NCBI GenBank assembly: GCA_963555705.1
Contig: OY743181.1
Coordinates: 28,586,513 to 28,650,512, forward strand
DNA from: Ligustrum vulgare
Taxonomy: Eukaryota > Streptophyta > Magnoliopsida > Lamiales > Oleaceae
DNA length: 64,000 nucleotides
Reading direction: 5' to 3'
Each line of letters opens with the position of its first letter. Positions within the stretch are counted from its first letter, which is position 1. The notes beneath the pieces were generated by a model. It searched no databases. It worked only from the letters and a program-made list of their open reading frames with translations, and had not been told where the DNA came from. Below are positions 46,130-57,333 of the stretch, one piece after another. Made by a program: the position numbers and the translations under genes.

Positions 46130-48403
46130 TACTATTAGAAGTCGCGAGATATACCATCCAATAGAGCTCAACTAGATGAACAATGTGGAGCTTGATTTTT
46201 CCTTGATCAAACTTATGAACCTCTTCAATCATGGGCTGGAAGTAGGCTAATCAGACGGATTTAGAAAGTATAGTAACCCAGAAATTTTTCTTAATGTTGT
46301 AACTCGATTGAGTAGCCAAATTTGAAAAATCACCTCAGCTTGTCGAGTATTCGTTTCTTTTGCATGTATGCTCTTTTTGAAGCCTGAAATACACTATTTA
46401 CAATAGTTGTTGAAAATATCAGGTTGTCTAAATTTTAATAATGGATTGTCACAGACAAGTCTGGACAGTAACCAGTTAACAGTAAATCGTTAATCGTTGT
46501 TTAGTGCAGTACCAGATGAATCCTGCTAAGGCAGATTCGTCTGGATTGTAAAACGTAAACAATCAGAATAAGTTGTGCGGAATTATAAATGGACAAGAAC
46601 AAAATAATTTGAGCTTAACGTGGGAAAAACCCTAACAGGGAAAACCCACGGTTCGCATCCTGCGAACAAAAACAAATCACTATATAAGGAAAGAGTTTAT
46701 ACAGATCAATCTAAACTACATGATAAATCTACGCATAGACTTTATCAAACATCCAAGAAATAGATCACTCCCTGATCCTTCTGTGGCATGTAATGAGAGA
46801 TGACGTCCCACCACTCTTCAGTAGTTTTCTTTGAATCTGCAACACATTTTCAGCAACCTCGAACTCCCGTTCGAACACAATCCAAACCTCCCGTTTGATC
46901 TTCACGCTGAAATACTTTCCTTCTCTAAGTGATTAAATCCTCCTTTCGGAGTATTGAAGTCACTACACAATTGAAGCTTTTTGTATTTATGCACACACGA
47001 AAATTAGCTTCAATATTTTTAAGGTGGACGTGTATTTTTGTAGAGCTCCACAAGATTTTTGGATTTTCACGTCACTCTAAACATGTCCCATATGACTTCT
47101 CTTTATAGTGCAACTAGGTTTACTTGGTTCCCAAGTTTCCTTATTGCACAAGATCTCTAAAACCATAAGTTAATCAGTCACGTGATTAACATAAATATGG
47201 ACTTCATATATTCGGCCCTTATCAAGAATTTCCCTACATAGATTTTCGTCCAACACATCTTACCATATGCAAAGATAAGAATGAAATATTCTTGACCATA
47301 TCAAGAAGATGCTTACCATATTTTGGATACCTTGACAATCAAGAATAAACACAAAATATTATCAAGAATATTACCAACAACTTTTCGAGATTGTGATCAA
47401 GGATTTTCGGCCAATCAGAATATTTAACAAGACTTAAAAAATATAATCAAAATACTTATAAGTGATAAAGATATAATTTCAAGCCAAGTAAAATATTATC
47501 ACAATTTTGATCACAAACGATAAGTGATAGACTTCTACCATTATCACAATACTTATCATATCAGATAAGCAACCAACATTATCTTCAAAATATTATCACA
47601 ATATTTCTTGTCATTATCATAGAAGATAAGCAACAAATATTATCACAATATTACGTCCAAGAAATGTTTAAGTAATTTAATTAAACTTAATAAATTACTA
47701 AATAAAAATATTTAGTAATAAACTAAATTTATCAAATTATAAACATATAGGAAAATAGAAAATGCCAATTAATATAACTTAAAATAAGTTAACAGTTGTA
47801 ATGACCCGGGTCCTACTTAATGGGCTGACCCGACCATTAGGTCGACGATATACTATCCCCACTGTACCAACATGAGTCTTTTCAGCATGCTTTATCCTCA
47901 CTCGCACGCTCCCCGAGAAATGTTCTCAGGGTCAACCATCATAGAATTGCTCCAAGCCAAACATGCTTAACTGTGGAGTTTACTATTAAAAGTCGCGAGA
48001 TATACCATCCAATAGAGCTCAACTAGATGAACAATGTGGAGCTCGATTTCTCCTTGATCAAACTTATGAACCTCTTCAATCGTGGGCTGGAAGTAGGCTA
48101 ACCAGACGGATTTAGAAAGTATAGTAACCCAAAAAAATTTCTAAGTGTTGTAACTCGATTGAGTAGCCAAATTTGAAAAATCACCTCAGCTTGTAGAGTA
48201 TTCGTTTCTTTTGCATGTATGCTCTTTTTGAAGCCTGAAATACACTCTTTACAATAGTTGTAATGACCCGGGTCCTACTTAATGGGCTGACTCGGCCATT
48301 AGGTCGACGATATACTATCCTCACTCGCACGCTCCCCGAGAAATGTTCTCAGGGTCAACCATCATAGAATTGCTCCAAGCCAAACATGCTTAACTGTGGA
48401 GTT
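46130..48403. repeat. 462-bp tandem duplication in the Tekay 3' LTR
   Basis: Unit 1 is 46130-47980, which is 462 bp after subtracting the 1389-bp SIRE insertion and its target duplication. Unit 2 is 47981-48403, 423 bp. The difference equals a 39-bp deletion in unit 2 between two tatccycact motifs. The junction carries the shared bases gttt. Confidence 0.8.
46411..47794 (-). repeat. SIRE-like solo LTR
   Basis: 1384 bp from TGAAAATATC to GTTAACA with a perfect 5-bp target duplication gttgt (46406-46410, 47795-47799). The undisturbed site is visible in unit 2 of the duplication at 48241-48262. It is homologous over its length to the LTR at 5994-7271, including the gtgggaaaaaccctaacagg segment. 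Orientation follows that LTR. Confidence 0.9.
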
Positions 48404-48497
48404 TCTAATGATGGATTTTCGGAAAATAAGGTGCACCTTGTTGGTATTAGTAGTACCTATAAAATATTTTAAGATTTTTCCTGACCTAGGTATTACA
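48259..48497. repeat. TGTAATGACCC...TATTACA insertion, solo-LTR or TRIM-like
   Basis: Inverted termini TGTAAT and ATTACA bound 239 bp that are absent from the 5' LTR. A partial copy (47796-47980) precedes it because of the tandem duplication. It contains ctccccgagaaatgttctc and gacccgggtcc. A clean target duplication is not visible. Confidence 0.5.
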
Positions 48498-48555
48498 ACG
48501 GTACACTCGAAATGGAATTCAATTTGACCCTCAAATGTCAACCAAAATAGGGGCA

Positions 48556-49012
48556 ATTTAGACTACATCATGCACTGCCACAGAAGAAATTCCATTCTCA
48601 TGGCTTACAAATCTGGATCGGTGTGCCCAGTTGAAATTGAAGTGTTATCCCTTAGGCAAATCCACTTCGACGAAGTAGCAAATGAAGAGCACCAACGAGG
48701 AGAGTTAGAGTTCATCCTTGAAAAAAAAGAACGATTCGCAAATTGTGCTTGCTCAATACCAAGAGAAAATAGCCTACTACTATAATAAGAAGTTGAAGAT
48801 AAGGTTTTTTAGAATTGGAGACTAAGTCTTGAAGAAAGTCCTCCTTTCAACTCAGGAGCCTGGAGTGAGGACTCTGGAACCGAATTGACAAGGGCCCCTA
48901 TAGGGTTACTGTTGAAGTAGTCGCTGGGACTTATAGAATAGAAGACCTTTCTTTAAAACTTTTCCCAATCCTTGGAATATGGAGCACCTCAATCGTTATT
49001 ATCAGTAAGTGG
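48556..49012 (+). pseudogene. Tat pol C-terminal fragment
   Basis: Fragments PVEIEVLSLRQIHFDE (near 48630), then YYNKKLKIRFFRIGD, then GPYRVTVEVVAGTYRIEDLS and PNPWNMEHLNRYYQ (to about 49007), with stops and frameshifts. This is the typical end of Tat/Ogre-type integrases. It continues the plus-strand Tat element interrupted at 33919. Confidence 0.7.
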
Positions 49013-49169
49013 ATTGTTATTATTGTAAGAGATACGCTCCTTATTTTCCAAGCTTTGCAATGAATGACTCCTTTCTTGTTTTACATTGAGTAAATTAAAT
49101 TACAACTCATGCCCAAGAGGCCTTTGTTATTAGATTTGAACTCATGTTGTTGAAAAACTCGGTTCAATC

Positions 49170-49860
49170 TTGTAGTGTCGAAAGGACACTTGATCACAAA
49201 TTATAGTCTCAGAAACCCCGAAATTATTAAGCTCAACTTAAGTGTTGAAATGACACAGTTCCAAATTATATCCCTAGAGGCTCAAAATTGTTAAGTCCAA
49301 CTCAACAATGTTGAAATGACGCTTAATTCTCGAAATGACATGGCTCCAAAAGTCCAATTATTTATTAAATTCGGTTAATTATTGTCGAAATGACATGACT
49401 TCTGAAGCCCAGTTATTTATTAACTCAGATTAATTATTATCAAAATGACATGGCTCCAGAAGCCCAATTATTTATTAACTCCAGTTAATTATTGTCAAAA
49501 TGACATGACTCCAAGAACCCAATTATTTATTAATTCCAGTTAATTATTGTCAAAATGACATGGCTCTAGAAGCATAATTATTTATTAAGTCAGTCATTGT
49601 GGAAATGGCATGGCTTTAGAAGCCCAATTATTTATTAACTCCAGATAATCATTGTCAAAATTACATGGCTCCAGAAGCCCAATTATTTATTAACTTCGGT
49701 TAATTATTGTGAAAATGACACAACTCTAGAAGCTAACACTATTAGCTTTTCTTAAAAATGTGTTAGAGTAACACAATTACAAGTTATGATCTCAAAGATC
49801 TTAGATTATTAAGTTTAGATTTAATGTGTTGAAGCAACACAATTACAAATTAACGTCAAA
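49170..49860 (+). repeat. 3' tandem repeats of the Tat element
   Basis: The core 49337-49716 has seven units of about 55 bp beginning gacatggctccagaagccca and containing aattatttattaac. One unit is shortened by about five bases. More diverged units lie on both sides. The array has no spacers and does not look like CRISPR. Tat elements commonly carry such arrays between pol and the 3' LTR. Confidence 0.85.
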
Positions 49861-50206
49861 ATTGAAATATTTGTTTAAACGAAAACACACCAGTTTAGTG
49901 ATTCGAAGTCCCATTAGGGACTAACTAGTAGGTGAAAAGATCAACTAAATCTAATCAACAAACATGATTATCTTCTCTTAGATTTGGCGAACTATCATAT
50001 AGAAGAATCTTATTATTTGTCTAAACAAAAGTAGAGTATATGGCACAAATTCAAAATTGACAGAAATTAACGAAAGTAAAAAAAAAAAAATATATATTTG
50101 ACTCAATGTACATAGATATGCAAACAGACAAATAGAGTTCATGTCATTACATAAAGAAATCAAATCAAACGATTACAAGAATTGTGAGTCAAGAGAATGA
50201 AGCGAC
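49861..50206. other. no gene seen
   Basis: AT-rich stretch between the tandem repeats and the end of the antisense ORF. Confidence 0.5.
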
Positions 50207-50499
50207 TTAAATATCCCGAGGCTCCGGATAGAAGGCCTCTATAAAAGAAAGATCCAAAAATGGATAATGCTCCTTCACATACCTGAGGGCAATCCTCGCC
50301 CCAATGTTGCCAAAAAATTTCTGCATCAGCTTATACTCCTCTGTGTTCTCAAAGGAAATCTTAAAGTTCTGGACACCTCCAGCCACCTTAGCTTCAACAC
50401 TTTGCTCCAACGACACACGCTCTTCCTCAGCCTTCAGCTGGGCCTCCTTCTCCAGCTCGTCAGTGAGCTCAACCCCCTTATCCACAAGGATACCCTTCA
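50207..50499 (-). pseudogene. 3' part of the Tat antisense ORF
   Basis: About 97 codons end at 50207 with YPFLDLSFIEAFYPEP, preceded by FKISFENTEEYKLMQKFF and an acidic coil-like ELEKEAQLKAEEERVSLEQ. This is the usual C-terminus of the protein class annotated as putative gypsy-type transposon (Pfam Transposase_28-like). The frame is cut at the target duplication cttca by the Tork-like element and resumes at 55562. Confidence 0.6.
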
Positions 50500-50973
50500 T
50501 GTTGGGAATTAGGACGCAACTAATCCCGCCCAGGATCGATGTGACACAAATAAATTGGACTGAGAAAATATAAATACACAAAAATAAAATGCAAATACGA
50601 AACACAAAGATTTACGTGGTTCAGCAATTTGCCTACGTCCACGGACCCACACCAATATATTTCACTAACTCGAAAAATGAGGAGTACAAAAATACTACAC
50701 TGTATTTTTATCTGCCTATACAAAGACTATTCTCTCCAACTCACTTTTCTCTCTATTTTGTGAAATGCCTCTCTTGTGTTGCTCTCTACAAAAGATCACT
50801 CTTTGTTGTGGTGGTGTATAAGTTGCAAATGAGAGCCTCTATTTATAGGCAAGAATTAGGATGGATTGGGAATAAAAAATTTCACCTAATTCTTTCACCT
50901 AACTCCTCCACCTACTAGTCTCCACCTAATTCTTTCACCTAACTCATCCACCTACTAGTCTCCATGATTAACA
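50500..50973 (-). repeat. 3' LTR, Tork-like copy 1
   Basis: TGTTGGGAATTAGG...GATTAACA. Contains a 40-bp tandem duplication at 50883-50962 in U3 and, on the minus strand, GCCTATAAATAGAGGC as TATA region near 50843-50858. Confidence 0.9.
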
Positions 50974-51064
50974 ATCTCCCACTTGGAGACTAATGTGGCT
51001 TCACCTGAGACACCTCCTCCATGCAACTCCTTGTGAAATATGGTGTGAGTCATTTCCTTTGTCT

Positions 51065-54000
51065 TCACTTCAGAAGACCAATTGAAGCTGAGCACAGCTC
51101 CAATTTTTCCTTTGTTACTGTCTTGGTCATCATGTTGGCTGGGTTCTTGCTACCCTGGATCTTCTCTAATGTTAATATTTCATCCTCCAAAAGAGACCTG
51201 ATGAAATGATAACGGAGTCGAATGTGCTTGGTTCTAGAATGAAATGCTGAATTCTTTGCCAGATGTATCGCACTCTGACTATCACTGTGCAAAACATTCT
51301 TCTCCTGACTGAATCCCAATTCTGCCAACAAACCCTGTAACTAGATCATTTCTTTGCTAGCCTCGGTTACTGCCACGTACTCTGCTTCTGTAGTGGATAG
51401 AGCAACAATCTTCTGTATCTGCGAAATCCAGCTAACTGCAGTAGTACCTACTGTGAAAACATAACCAGTAGTACTTCGTCTGCGATCTACCTCGCCAGCA
51501 AAATCTGCATCTACAAAACCTTGTAGAGTCACCTCGCCTCGTCCAAAGCATAAGCATCTATCAGTAGTTCCCCGTAGATATCTTAATATCCACTTTACTG
51601 CTTCCCAATGCTGCTTTCCTGGATTTGCCATAAACCTGCTCACAACTCCCACTGCATGAGCAATATCTGGTCTGGTACAAACCATGGAATACATCAAACT
51701 TCCAATGGCTGAGGCATATGGTATTTTAGCCATGAAGTTTATCTCGTCCTCTGTCTTAGGACTCTGATCACTAGATAGACGGAAGTGATTAGCTAGTGGC
51801 GTGCTGACAGCCTTCGCACTGCACATGTTAAATCTCTGCAGAACTTGACTAATGTACTTGGCCTGAGATAACTGCAAGATACCCTTCTGCTTATCTCTGA
51901 AAATTTTCATTCCGAGAATCTGCTTCGCTGCACCCAAGTCCTTCATTTCGAACTCTGCGGACAGCTGCATCTTTAACTTCTTGATTTCGTCCATATCTGA
52001 GCCTGCTACTAACATAGCATCGACATAAAGTAGCAAAATTATATAACTGGACTCGAATCTCCTGAAGTAGCAACAATGGTCAGCATTACATTTGAAGTAG
52101 CCATTTTTCTGCATAAATCCGTCGAACTTCTTGTACCACTGTCTCGGGGCTTGCTTTAAGCCATACAGGCTCTTCTTCAATTTGCAAACGAGCTTCTCCT
52201 TTCCTTTGACTAAGAAGCCTTCTGGCTGCTGCATATATATTTCCTCCTCAAGGTCACCATGGAGGAAAGCAGTTTTTACATCTAACTGCTCCAAGTGCAA
52301 ACCCTCTGCTGCAACAATACTCAAGACTGATCTGATTGTTGTCAGCTTCACAACTGGCGAAAATATTTTCGTGTAGTCAATTCCTTCTTTCTGCTGGAAA
52401 CCTTTGACCACCAACCTCGCCTTGTATCTCTTTGATCCATCATGTTCTTCCTTGATTCTGTACACCCACTTGTTGTGCAAAGCTCTCTTTCCTGTAGGTA
52501 ACTCAGCTAGTTCCCACGTCTGGTTAGAGATGAGAGACTTTATCTCATCTTTCATTGCAAGCTCCCACTTGCCAGAATCACCGACCTGACATGCCTCATG
52601 ATAGCATTCAGGTTCACCTGCATCAGTAAGTAACATGTAACTCATGTACTTTCTATTTGGAACATGAGGTCTGGTTGACCTTCTAAGAACAGGGACTGGA
52701 GACTGTGATGCATCAGTCTCTAGAACAGGCTCCTGTAACTGCAGATCCTCCTCTGTCTGCTGCGACGTACTACTTTCTGGAGCATCATCCAACTCAACAT
52801 ATGTTGGACCATCATGTACTGTGTCATCGGACTGCACTGCATTTCTGTCCTTGTACATAACCTTCTCGTTCAATATGACATCCCTGCTTCTGATGACCTT
52901 TCTGTTCTGGTCATCCCATAAGCGGTAGCCTAACTCATCTCCGCCATATCCAATGAATGTGCACTTTAGTGATTTGGGGTCTAACTTGCCCCTTGCCTGG
53001 TCACTAATATGTGCATATGCGACACATCCAAAAACTTTCAAGTGGGAAAGTTTTATTTCTTTTCTGCTCCATACTTCCTCCGGTATCCTGTACTCCAACG
53101 GTACCGAGGGTCCTCGATTGATCAAGTACACGGCTGTGTTGACTGCTTCTGCCCAAAACTGTTTGGGCAAGCCTGCATGTAACCTCATGCTTCTGGCTCT
53201 CTCCGTTAATGTCCGGTTCATACGTTCTGCAACTCCATTTTGCTGTGGAGTCCCTGGCAACGTCCTCTCCATTTTGATGCCATTCTGGTAACAGAACTTC
53301 TTGAACGCCATATCCGTATATTCTCCTCCGTTATCGGACCTCAGCTTCTTTACTCGCAATCCTGTTTCATTTTCCACCATGGCTTTCCACTTCTTGAACA
53401 CATTGAATACTTCGGACTTGTGTCTCAAGAAATAAACCCACACTTTTCTCGAGTGGTCATCAATGAAAGTCACAAAGTATGACTTTCTGCCAATAGATGA
53501 AACTGCGGTTGGTCCCCAAACGTCTGTGTGGACTAACTCAGGTTTCTCTTGCTTCCGAGTTCTGCCACTAGTGTTGAAACTCACCCTGGTCTGCTTCCCA
53601 AAGATGCAACTCTCGCATAAGTCTATATCAGTAGACTGAAGATCTGGTAGTTTCCCCTTTGCATGCATATACTTGAGTCCCTTCTGACTCATATGCCCAA
53701 GTCTCTGGTGCCAAAAGTTTGGGCCCTCCTTGCTTTCAGCAACTGCAATTGTCACACAAGCATCCGCCGTTGTGTAGAGGGTGCCAGTATCCTTGCCTCG
53801 AGCGATAATCATGGCGCCCTTGGTGATCTTCCAGTTATCACCAGAGAAGGTGGTGACATGTCCTTCTCCCGACAATTGCTTGACGGAGATCAAGTTCTTC
53901 CTCAATTCTGGAATATGTCTCACGTCCTTCAGCTTCCACACAGATCCATTGATCTTGATCTGTACATCACCCTTTCCGACCACGTCACACGGTTGATCAT

Positions 54001-54955
54001 TACCGAGATAGACTCTACCAAAATCACCCCGCGTATAGTTTACAAAAAACTCCTTGTTTGAGGTAGCATGAAAAAATGCTTCGGAATCAATCACCCAGTA
54101 TTCCGTTTTTCTCTCCAAAGAGCATATCGAAGCATCGTCCGCTTCCTCTTCCACAACATTGACCTCCGTCCTGTTCTCCTTTTCTTTTGGAGGTGTTGGA
54201 CACTGGTTTTTGTAATGACCGGTCTTGCCACACTTCCAACATTCCACAACCTTTGTCTTGTTGGAATTGTTTGGATTTCTGGACCTCGATCTGCCACTTC
54301 TGAATTTGCCATTGCCCCGCCCATTTCCTCTGTTAGAATTTCTGCCTCTGCTTTCCACGTTCAACGCCGATCCTGAAGTTGAGGCACCTTCTGATTGTCG
54401 TCTGATCTCCTCCGTTAAGATCGTGCTTACGACATCATCGAACTTCAATTTTGACTTTCCGGCAGAGCCACTAATTGCTGTGACTGTACCATTCCAGCTG
54501 TCTGGCAACTGCCCAAGAATTAACAGAGCTCGAACTTCATCACTAAAAGTGATTTCGACTGTGTTTAGCTGGTCCGTCACTTCATTGAATTCATTTAGGG
54601 GCTCTCCAAATCTTCCGCCTTCGGCCATCTTCATATTGAACAGTTTTTTAATTAAGTGGACTTTATTTGCTGCAGATGGCTGTTCGTACATGCTAGAAAG
54701 GACTGCCATGAGAGACTCTGTCGTCTTCTCATTTTTTATGTTGAAGGCCACTGACTTTGACAACGTCAGCCTGATTGTGCCGAGTGCTTTTCGATCAAGC
54801 AACTCCCAATCCCCCTGGCTTATATCTTCTGGCTTTTCTTTTAGTGGCTTGTATAGATCCTTCTGGTACAGATAGTCCTCCATTTGCATTTTCCAAAATC
54901 CAAAATTTGAACCATCAAATTTGTCAATTTTGGATATTTTCTCATCTGTCGACAT
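51065..54955 (-). pseudogene. gag-pol of Tork-like copy 1, nearly intact
   Basis: A single frame of 1297 codons starting MSTDEKISKIDKFDG. Gag has a zinc knuckle CWKCGKTGHYKNQC. Protease reads WVIDSEAFFHATS, so the Gly of DSG is Glu (codon 54080-54082). Integrase (WHQRLGHMS, CESC, FIDDHSRK, SDNGGEY) looks complete. Reverse transcriptase has YVDA instead of YVDD (codon 52016-52018), which removes a catalytic Asp. RNase H follows, with a TAG at 51341-51343 where copy 2 has TGG (Trp). Length and order match Tnt1-like elements. It is the best-preserved polyprotein here, yet three lesions each look disabling. Confidence 0.9.
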
Positions 54956-55068
54956 TGTTCACACTCAATCACAAAACAGTCTAAAGAAATCTTTTCTGAT
55001 GTGGAAGATCAGTCAAAGCTGCAACCACAGAGCATACTAAGAATTTCAAAAGATCTCAATGAGCCAAA

Positions 55069-55080
55069 GCTCTGATACCA
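55069..55080 (-). other. primer-binding site, Tork-like copy 1
   Basis: TGGTATCAGAGC on the minus strand, two bases from the 5' LTR. Confidence 0.9.
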
Positions 55081-55082
55081 AT

Positions 55083-55556
55083 TGTTGGGAATTAGGACAC
55101 AACTAATCCCGCCCAGGATCGATGTGACACAAATAAATTGGACTGAGAAAATATAAATACACAAAAATAAAATGCAAATACGAAACACAAAGATTTACGT
55201 GGTTCAGCAATTTGCCTACGTCCACGGACCCACACCAATATATTTCACTAACTCGAAAAATGAGGAGTACAAAAATACTACACTGTATTTTTATCTGCCT
55301 ATACAAAGACTATTCTCTCCAACTCACTTTTCTCTCTATTTTGTGAAATGCCTCTCTTGTGTTGCTCTCTACAAAAGATCACTCTTTGTTGTGGTGGTGT
55401 ATAAGTTGCAAATGAGAGCCTCTATTTATAGGCAAGAATTAGGATGGATTGGGAATAAAAAATTTCACCTAATTGTTTCACCTAACTCCTCCACCTACTA
55501 GTCTCCACCTAATTCTTTCACCTAACTCATCCACCTACTAGTCTCCATGATTAACA
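55083..55556 (-). repeat. 5' LTR, Tork-like copy 1
   Basis: 474 bp; nearly identical to 50500-50973, including the 40-bp U3 duplication and TATA region. Confidence 0.9.
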
Positions 55557-55561
55557 CTTCA

Positions 55562-57333
55562 TGGCATTGGCTTCGCCAAGAGCTTAAGAAGTTACTACAC
55601 GAGTCTGGACAGCTTGGTCATACTTTTTACAATAGGTGGCCACATCCGCCTCGGTTGATGCAAGGTCCTACTTTATCTCGATGTTGTTTTAGAATTTTTA
55701 TTTTCTTACTCCAACTCCTTAATGGAGGACTCCTCCTCATCAATCAGAGCTAGAACCATGGATCTCATGACCTTGGAAGCAACTAGCTTCTAAGCAGGTG
55801 AGCTGTTGGAGGAGTACACTTCCCACCCCTCAGTCCAGAAGGAATCCATTTCTAAGGAAGCTTTGGCAGAAGAGGAAGGAAGGTATGACAAAGCTCCTTG
55901 GTCAAGAGTAGTTGGCCTTGGAGGAAGGCTGACCTTCATGGTACCAAGCTCATCAGCCACAGTAGGAGTGACATCTTTATTAACTCTAGATAAAAAAACT
56001 TGTTTCTCCTCCACTTTCTCTAATAGCTTTGGCGATGGAATAGAAGAGCTATACTTGCACCTCCTTAACCTATTCACGGTGGTTGGCTAAGTGTCAGACT
56101 CAACTCACACCACATCATCATAAATGGACTTGTCAGACAAGCCCCGCTTGGACTTCTTCTCTTCCATTTGCTCTGAACTTTTTTCCTTCTCTTTGTTACA
56201 ATCCAATTTGGAGCCATGCTCCTTCTTCACAGCCACTAGTTATTGGGCAGTAGATGATGGTGCTGGAAGAGGTGGATGTGTGGAAACAGAACCCCTAGTT
56301 TGGGCACCAGAAGTCTTAGCAACCTTATTAGAAGCATCTACTTGAAAATAAGTGAGAATGATTTTCTGATCCCTCTTCTCTTCACTCCCAGGCTTCAAAA
56401 CCGGAAGAATTTTATTGGCTCTTAAGAACTTCAAAGAAACCTTTGGGAATTCTTTGCAACCTACACACAACATAACACATCAGTGTCAAATTTATAAAAT
56501 TGATCAAAAGCATTTAAAAATGCTCGAAAGATTGAATAGTTACTAATTGCTCGCATAAGCCCGTGCCTAGCAAAAATCTTGTTCTTTTCCTATGACGTCC
56601 TGGTAAGTAGTCTAGTAAGAAAATAGCTTCCTTTCCATAGCTAAGTCTTCTTCTTTGAGAAGGTGAGCGAACACTTGACCTGCAAAATAGAAAGACATAG
56701 ACACGTAATTACTAAAACGAGTAAGTGTCTATGCTCCACATATATCTACATGAAAAACATAAAAACTCCGGTGAGTGAGAAAGAGTTCGGGAAATTGCTT
56801 CTGGAGCGATGTTAGAGGGAAAGCATTACTAGTCTCCGTAGCCCAGAAGTTCTTCAAATTTTCAAGGACTGGGGATGCCTAGTGATGATTGGAGAATGAG
56901 ACCCCCTTGGTGTTAGATAGTACCAGTCCTTCATGCTAGGTCCTATGTCTTTCTCCCTCTTCGCAGATTTTCTTAGCATGTACAAAGTATGTATAATGTA
57001 CAAGGACATAGGGTAGTCCAGGATGACTTCCTACCACCCTAGCTAAGTGCCAACGGCCTAAGTGCAGAATCTGGGCGCTAGCTGATATGTGCACAAGTTG
57101 TAGCTTCTAAGACGTGCCCTAAAAATGGGTACATGGAAGCCTCATCCCACACTCCCTGGTGTCGTGTAGAATGTCAACTTGGCCTTCTACAGGACTACAA
57201 GCTTGCATATGAGGTTGCGATGTATAGTTCGGATCTCTTTAGGCATGCAATACTTAGAAGAGATGCTAGGCAGATCACCACCCTTGATTTTATACTCAAC
57301 CTCGCTACAAGCTGATAGGTCCCAATCAAAGCT
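55562..57333 (-). pseudogene. 5' part of the Tat antisense ORF region
   Basis: Minus-strand fragments in several frames: LENLKNFWATETSNAFPL (about 56860-56800), KDWYYLTPRG with the W-Y pattern of Transposase_28 proteins (about 56930), CKEFPKVSLKFLRANKILPV (56473-56240) and a Ser/Pro-rich stretch (56077-55790). There are many stops. The fragments are colinear with 50207-50499 once the Tork-like element is removed. Its upstream end is cut by the chromovirus LTR at about 57334. Confidence 0.5.

Larger units (their letters stand above)
33920..48551 (+). mobile_element. Tekay/Del-like chromovirus, 3' LTR truncated
   Basis: Plus-strand gypsy element inserted in the Tat protease region. 5' LTR 33920-39473 (with a foreign solo LTR inside), primer site 39481, long leader with an antisense ORF, gag-pol 41621-45845 ending in a chromodomain, polypurine tract 45871-45882, and a 3' LTR starting TGTAACACC at 45883. 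Similarity to the 5' LTR stops at 48551, where Tat pol sequence begins. The end of the 3' LTR is therefore deleted and no target duplication can be read. Confidence 0.8.
45883..48551 (+). repeat. truncated, rearranged 3' LTR of the Tekay element
   Basis: Aligns with the first about 560 bp of the 5' LTR but contains a tandem duplication, an inserted TGTAATGACCC-type LTR and a SIRE solo LTR. The last matched phrase is ctcaaatgtcaaccaaaatagg, then Tat pol begins. The 5' LTR lacks a segment of about 50 bp present here (45950-46000). Confidence 0.75.
50500..55556 (-). mobile_element. Tork-like Ty1/copia element, copy 1
   Basis: Complete structure, 5057 bp, with target duplication cttca (50495-50499, 55557-55561). 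LTRs 50500-50973 and 55083-55556 are both 474 bp and I count two differences (g/a near 50515 and 55098; c/g near the U3 repeat). PBS 55069-55080, PPT 50974-50985. One long gag-pol frame with one stop. It is recent but inactive (see the gag-pol entry). Confidence 0.9.

Noticed and set aside
49337..49716. CRISPR-like array
   Set aside because: Repeats are contiguous with no unique spacers, the unit is 55 bp, and the setting is a plant retrotransposon.
52131..54875. Several plus-strand frames of 60-216 residues across Tork copy 1, with twins in copy 2
   Set aside because: They are conserved between copies only because they lie opposite the gag-pol frame. They carry no domains of their own.
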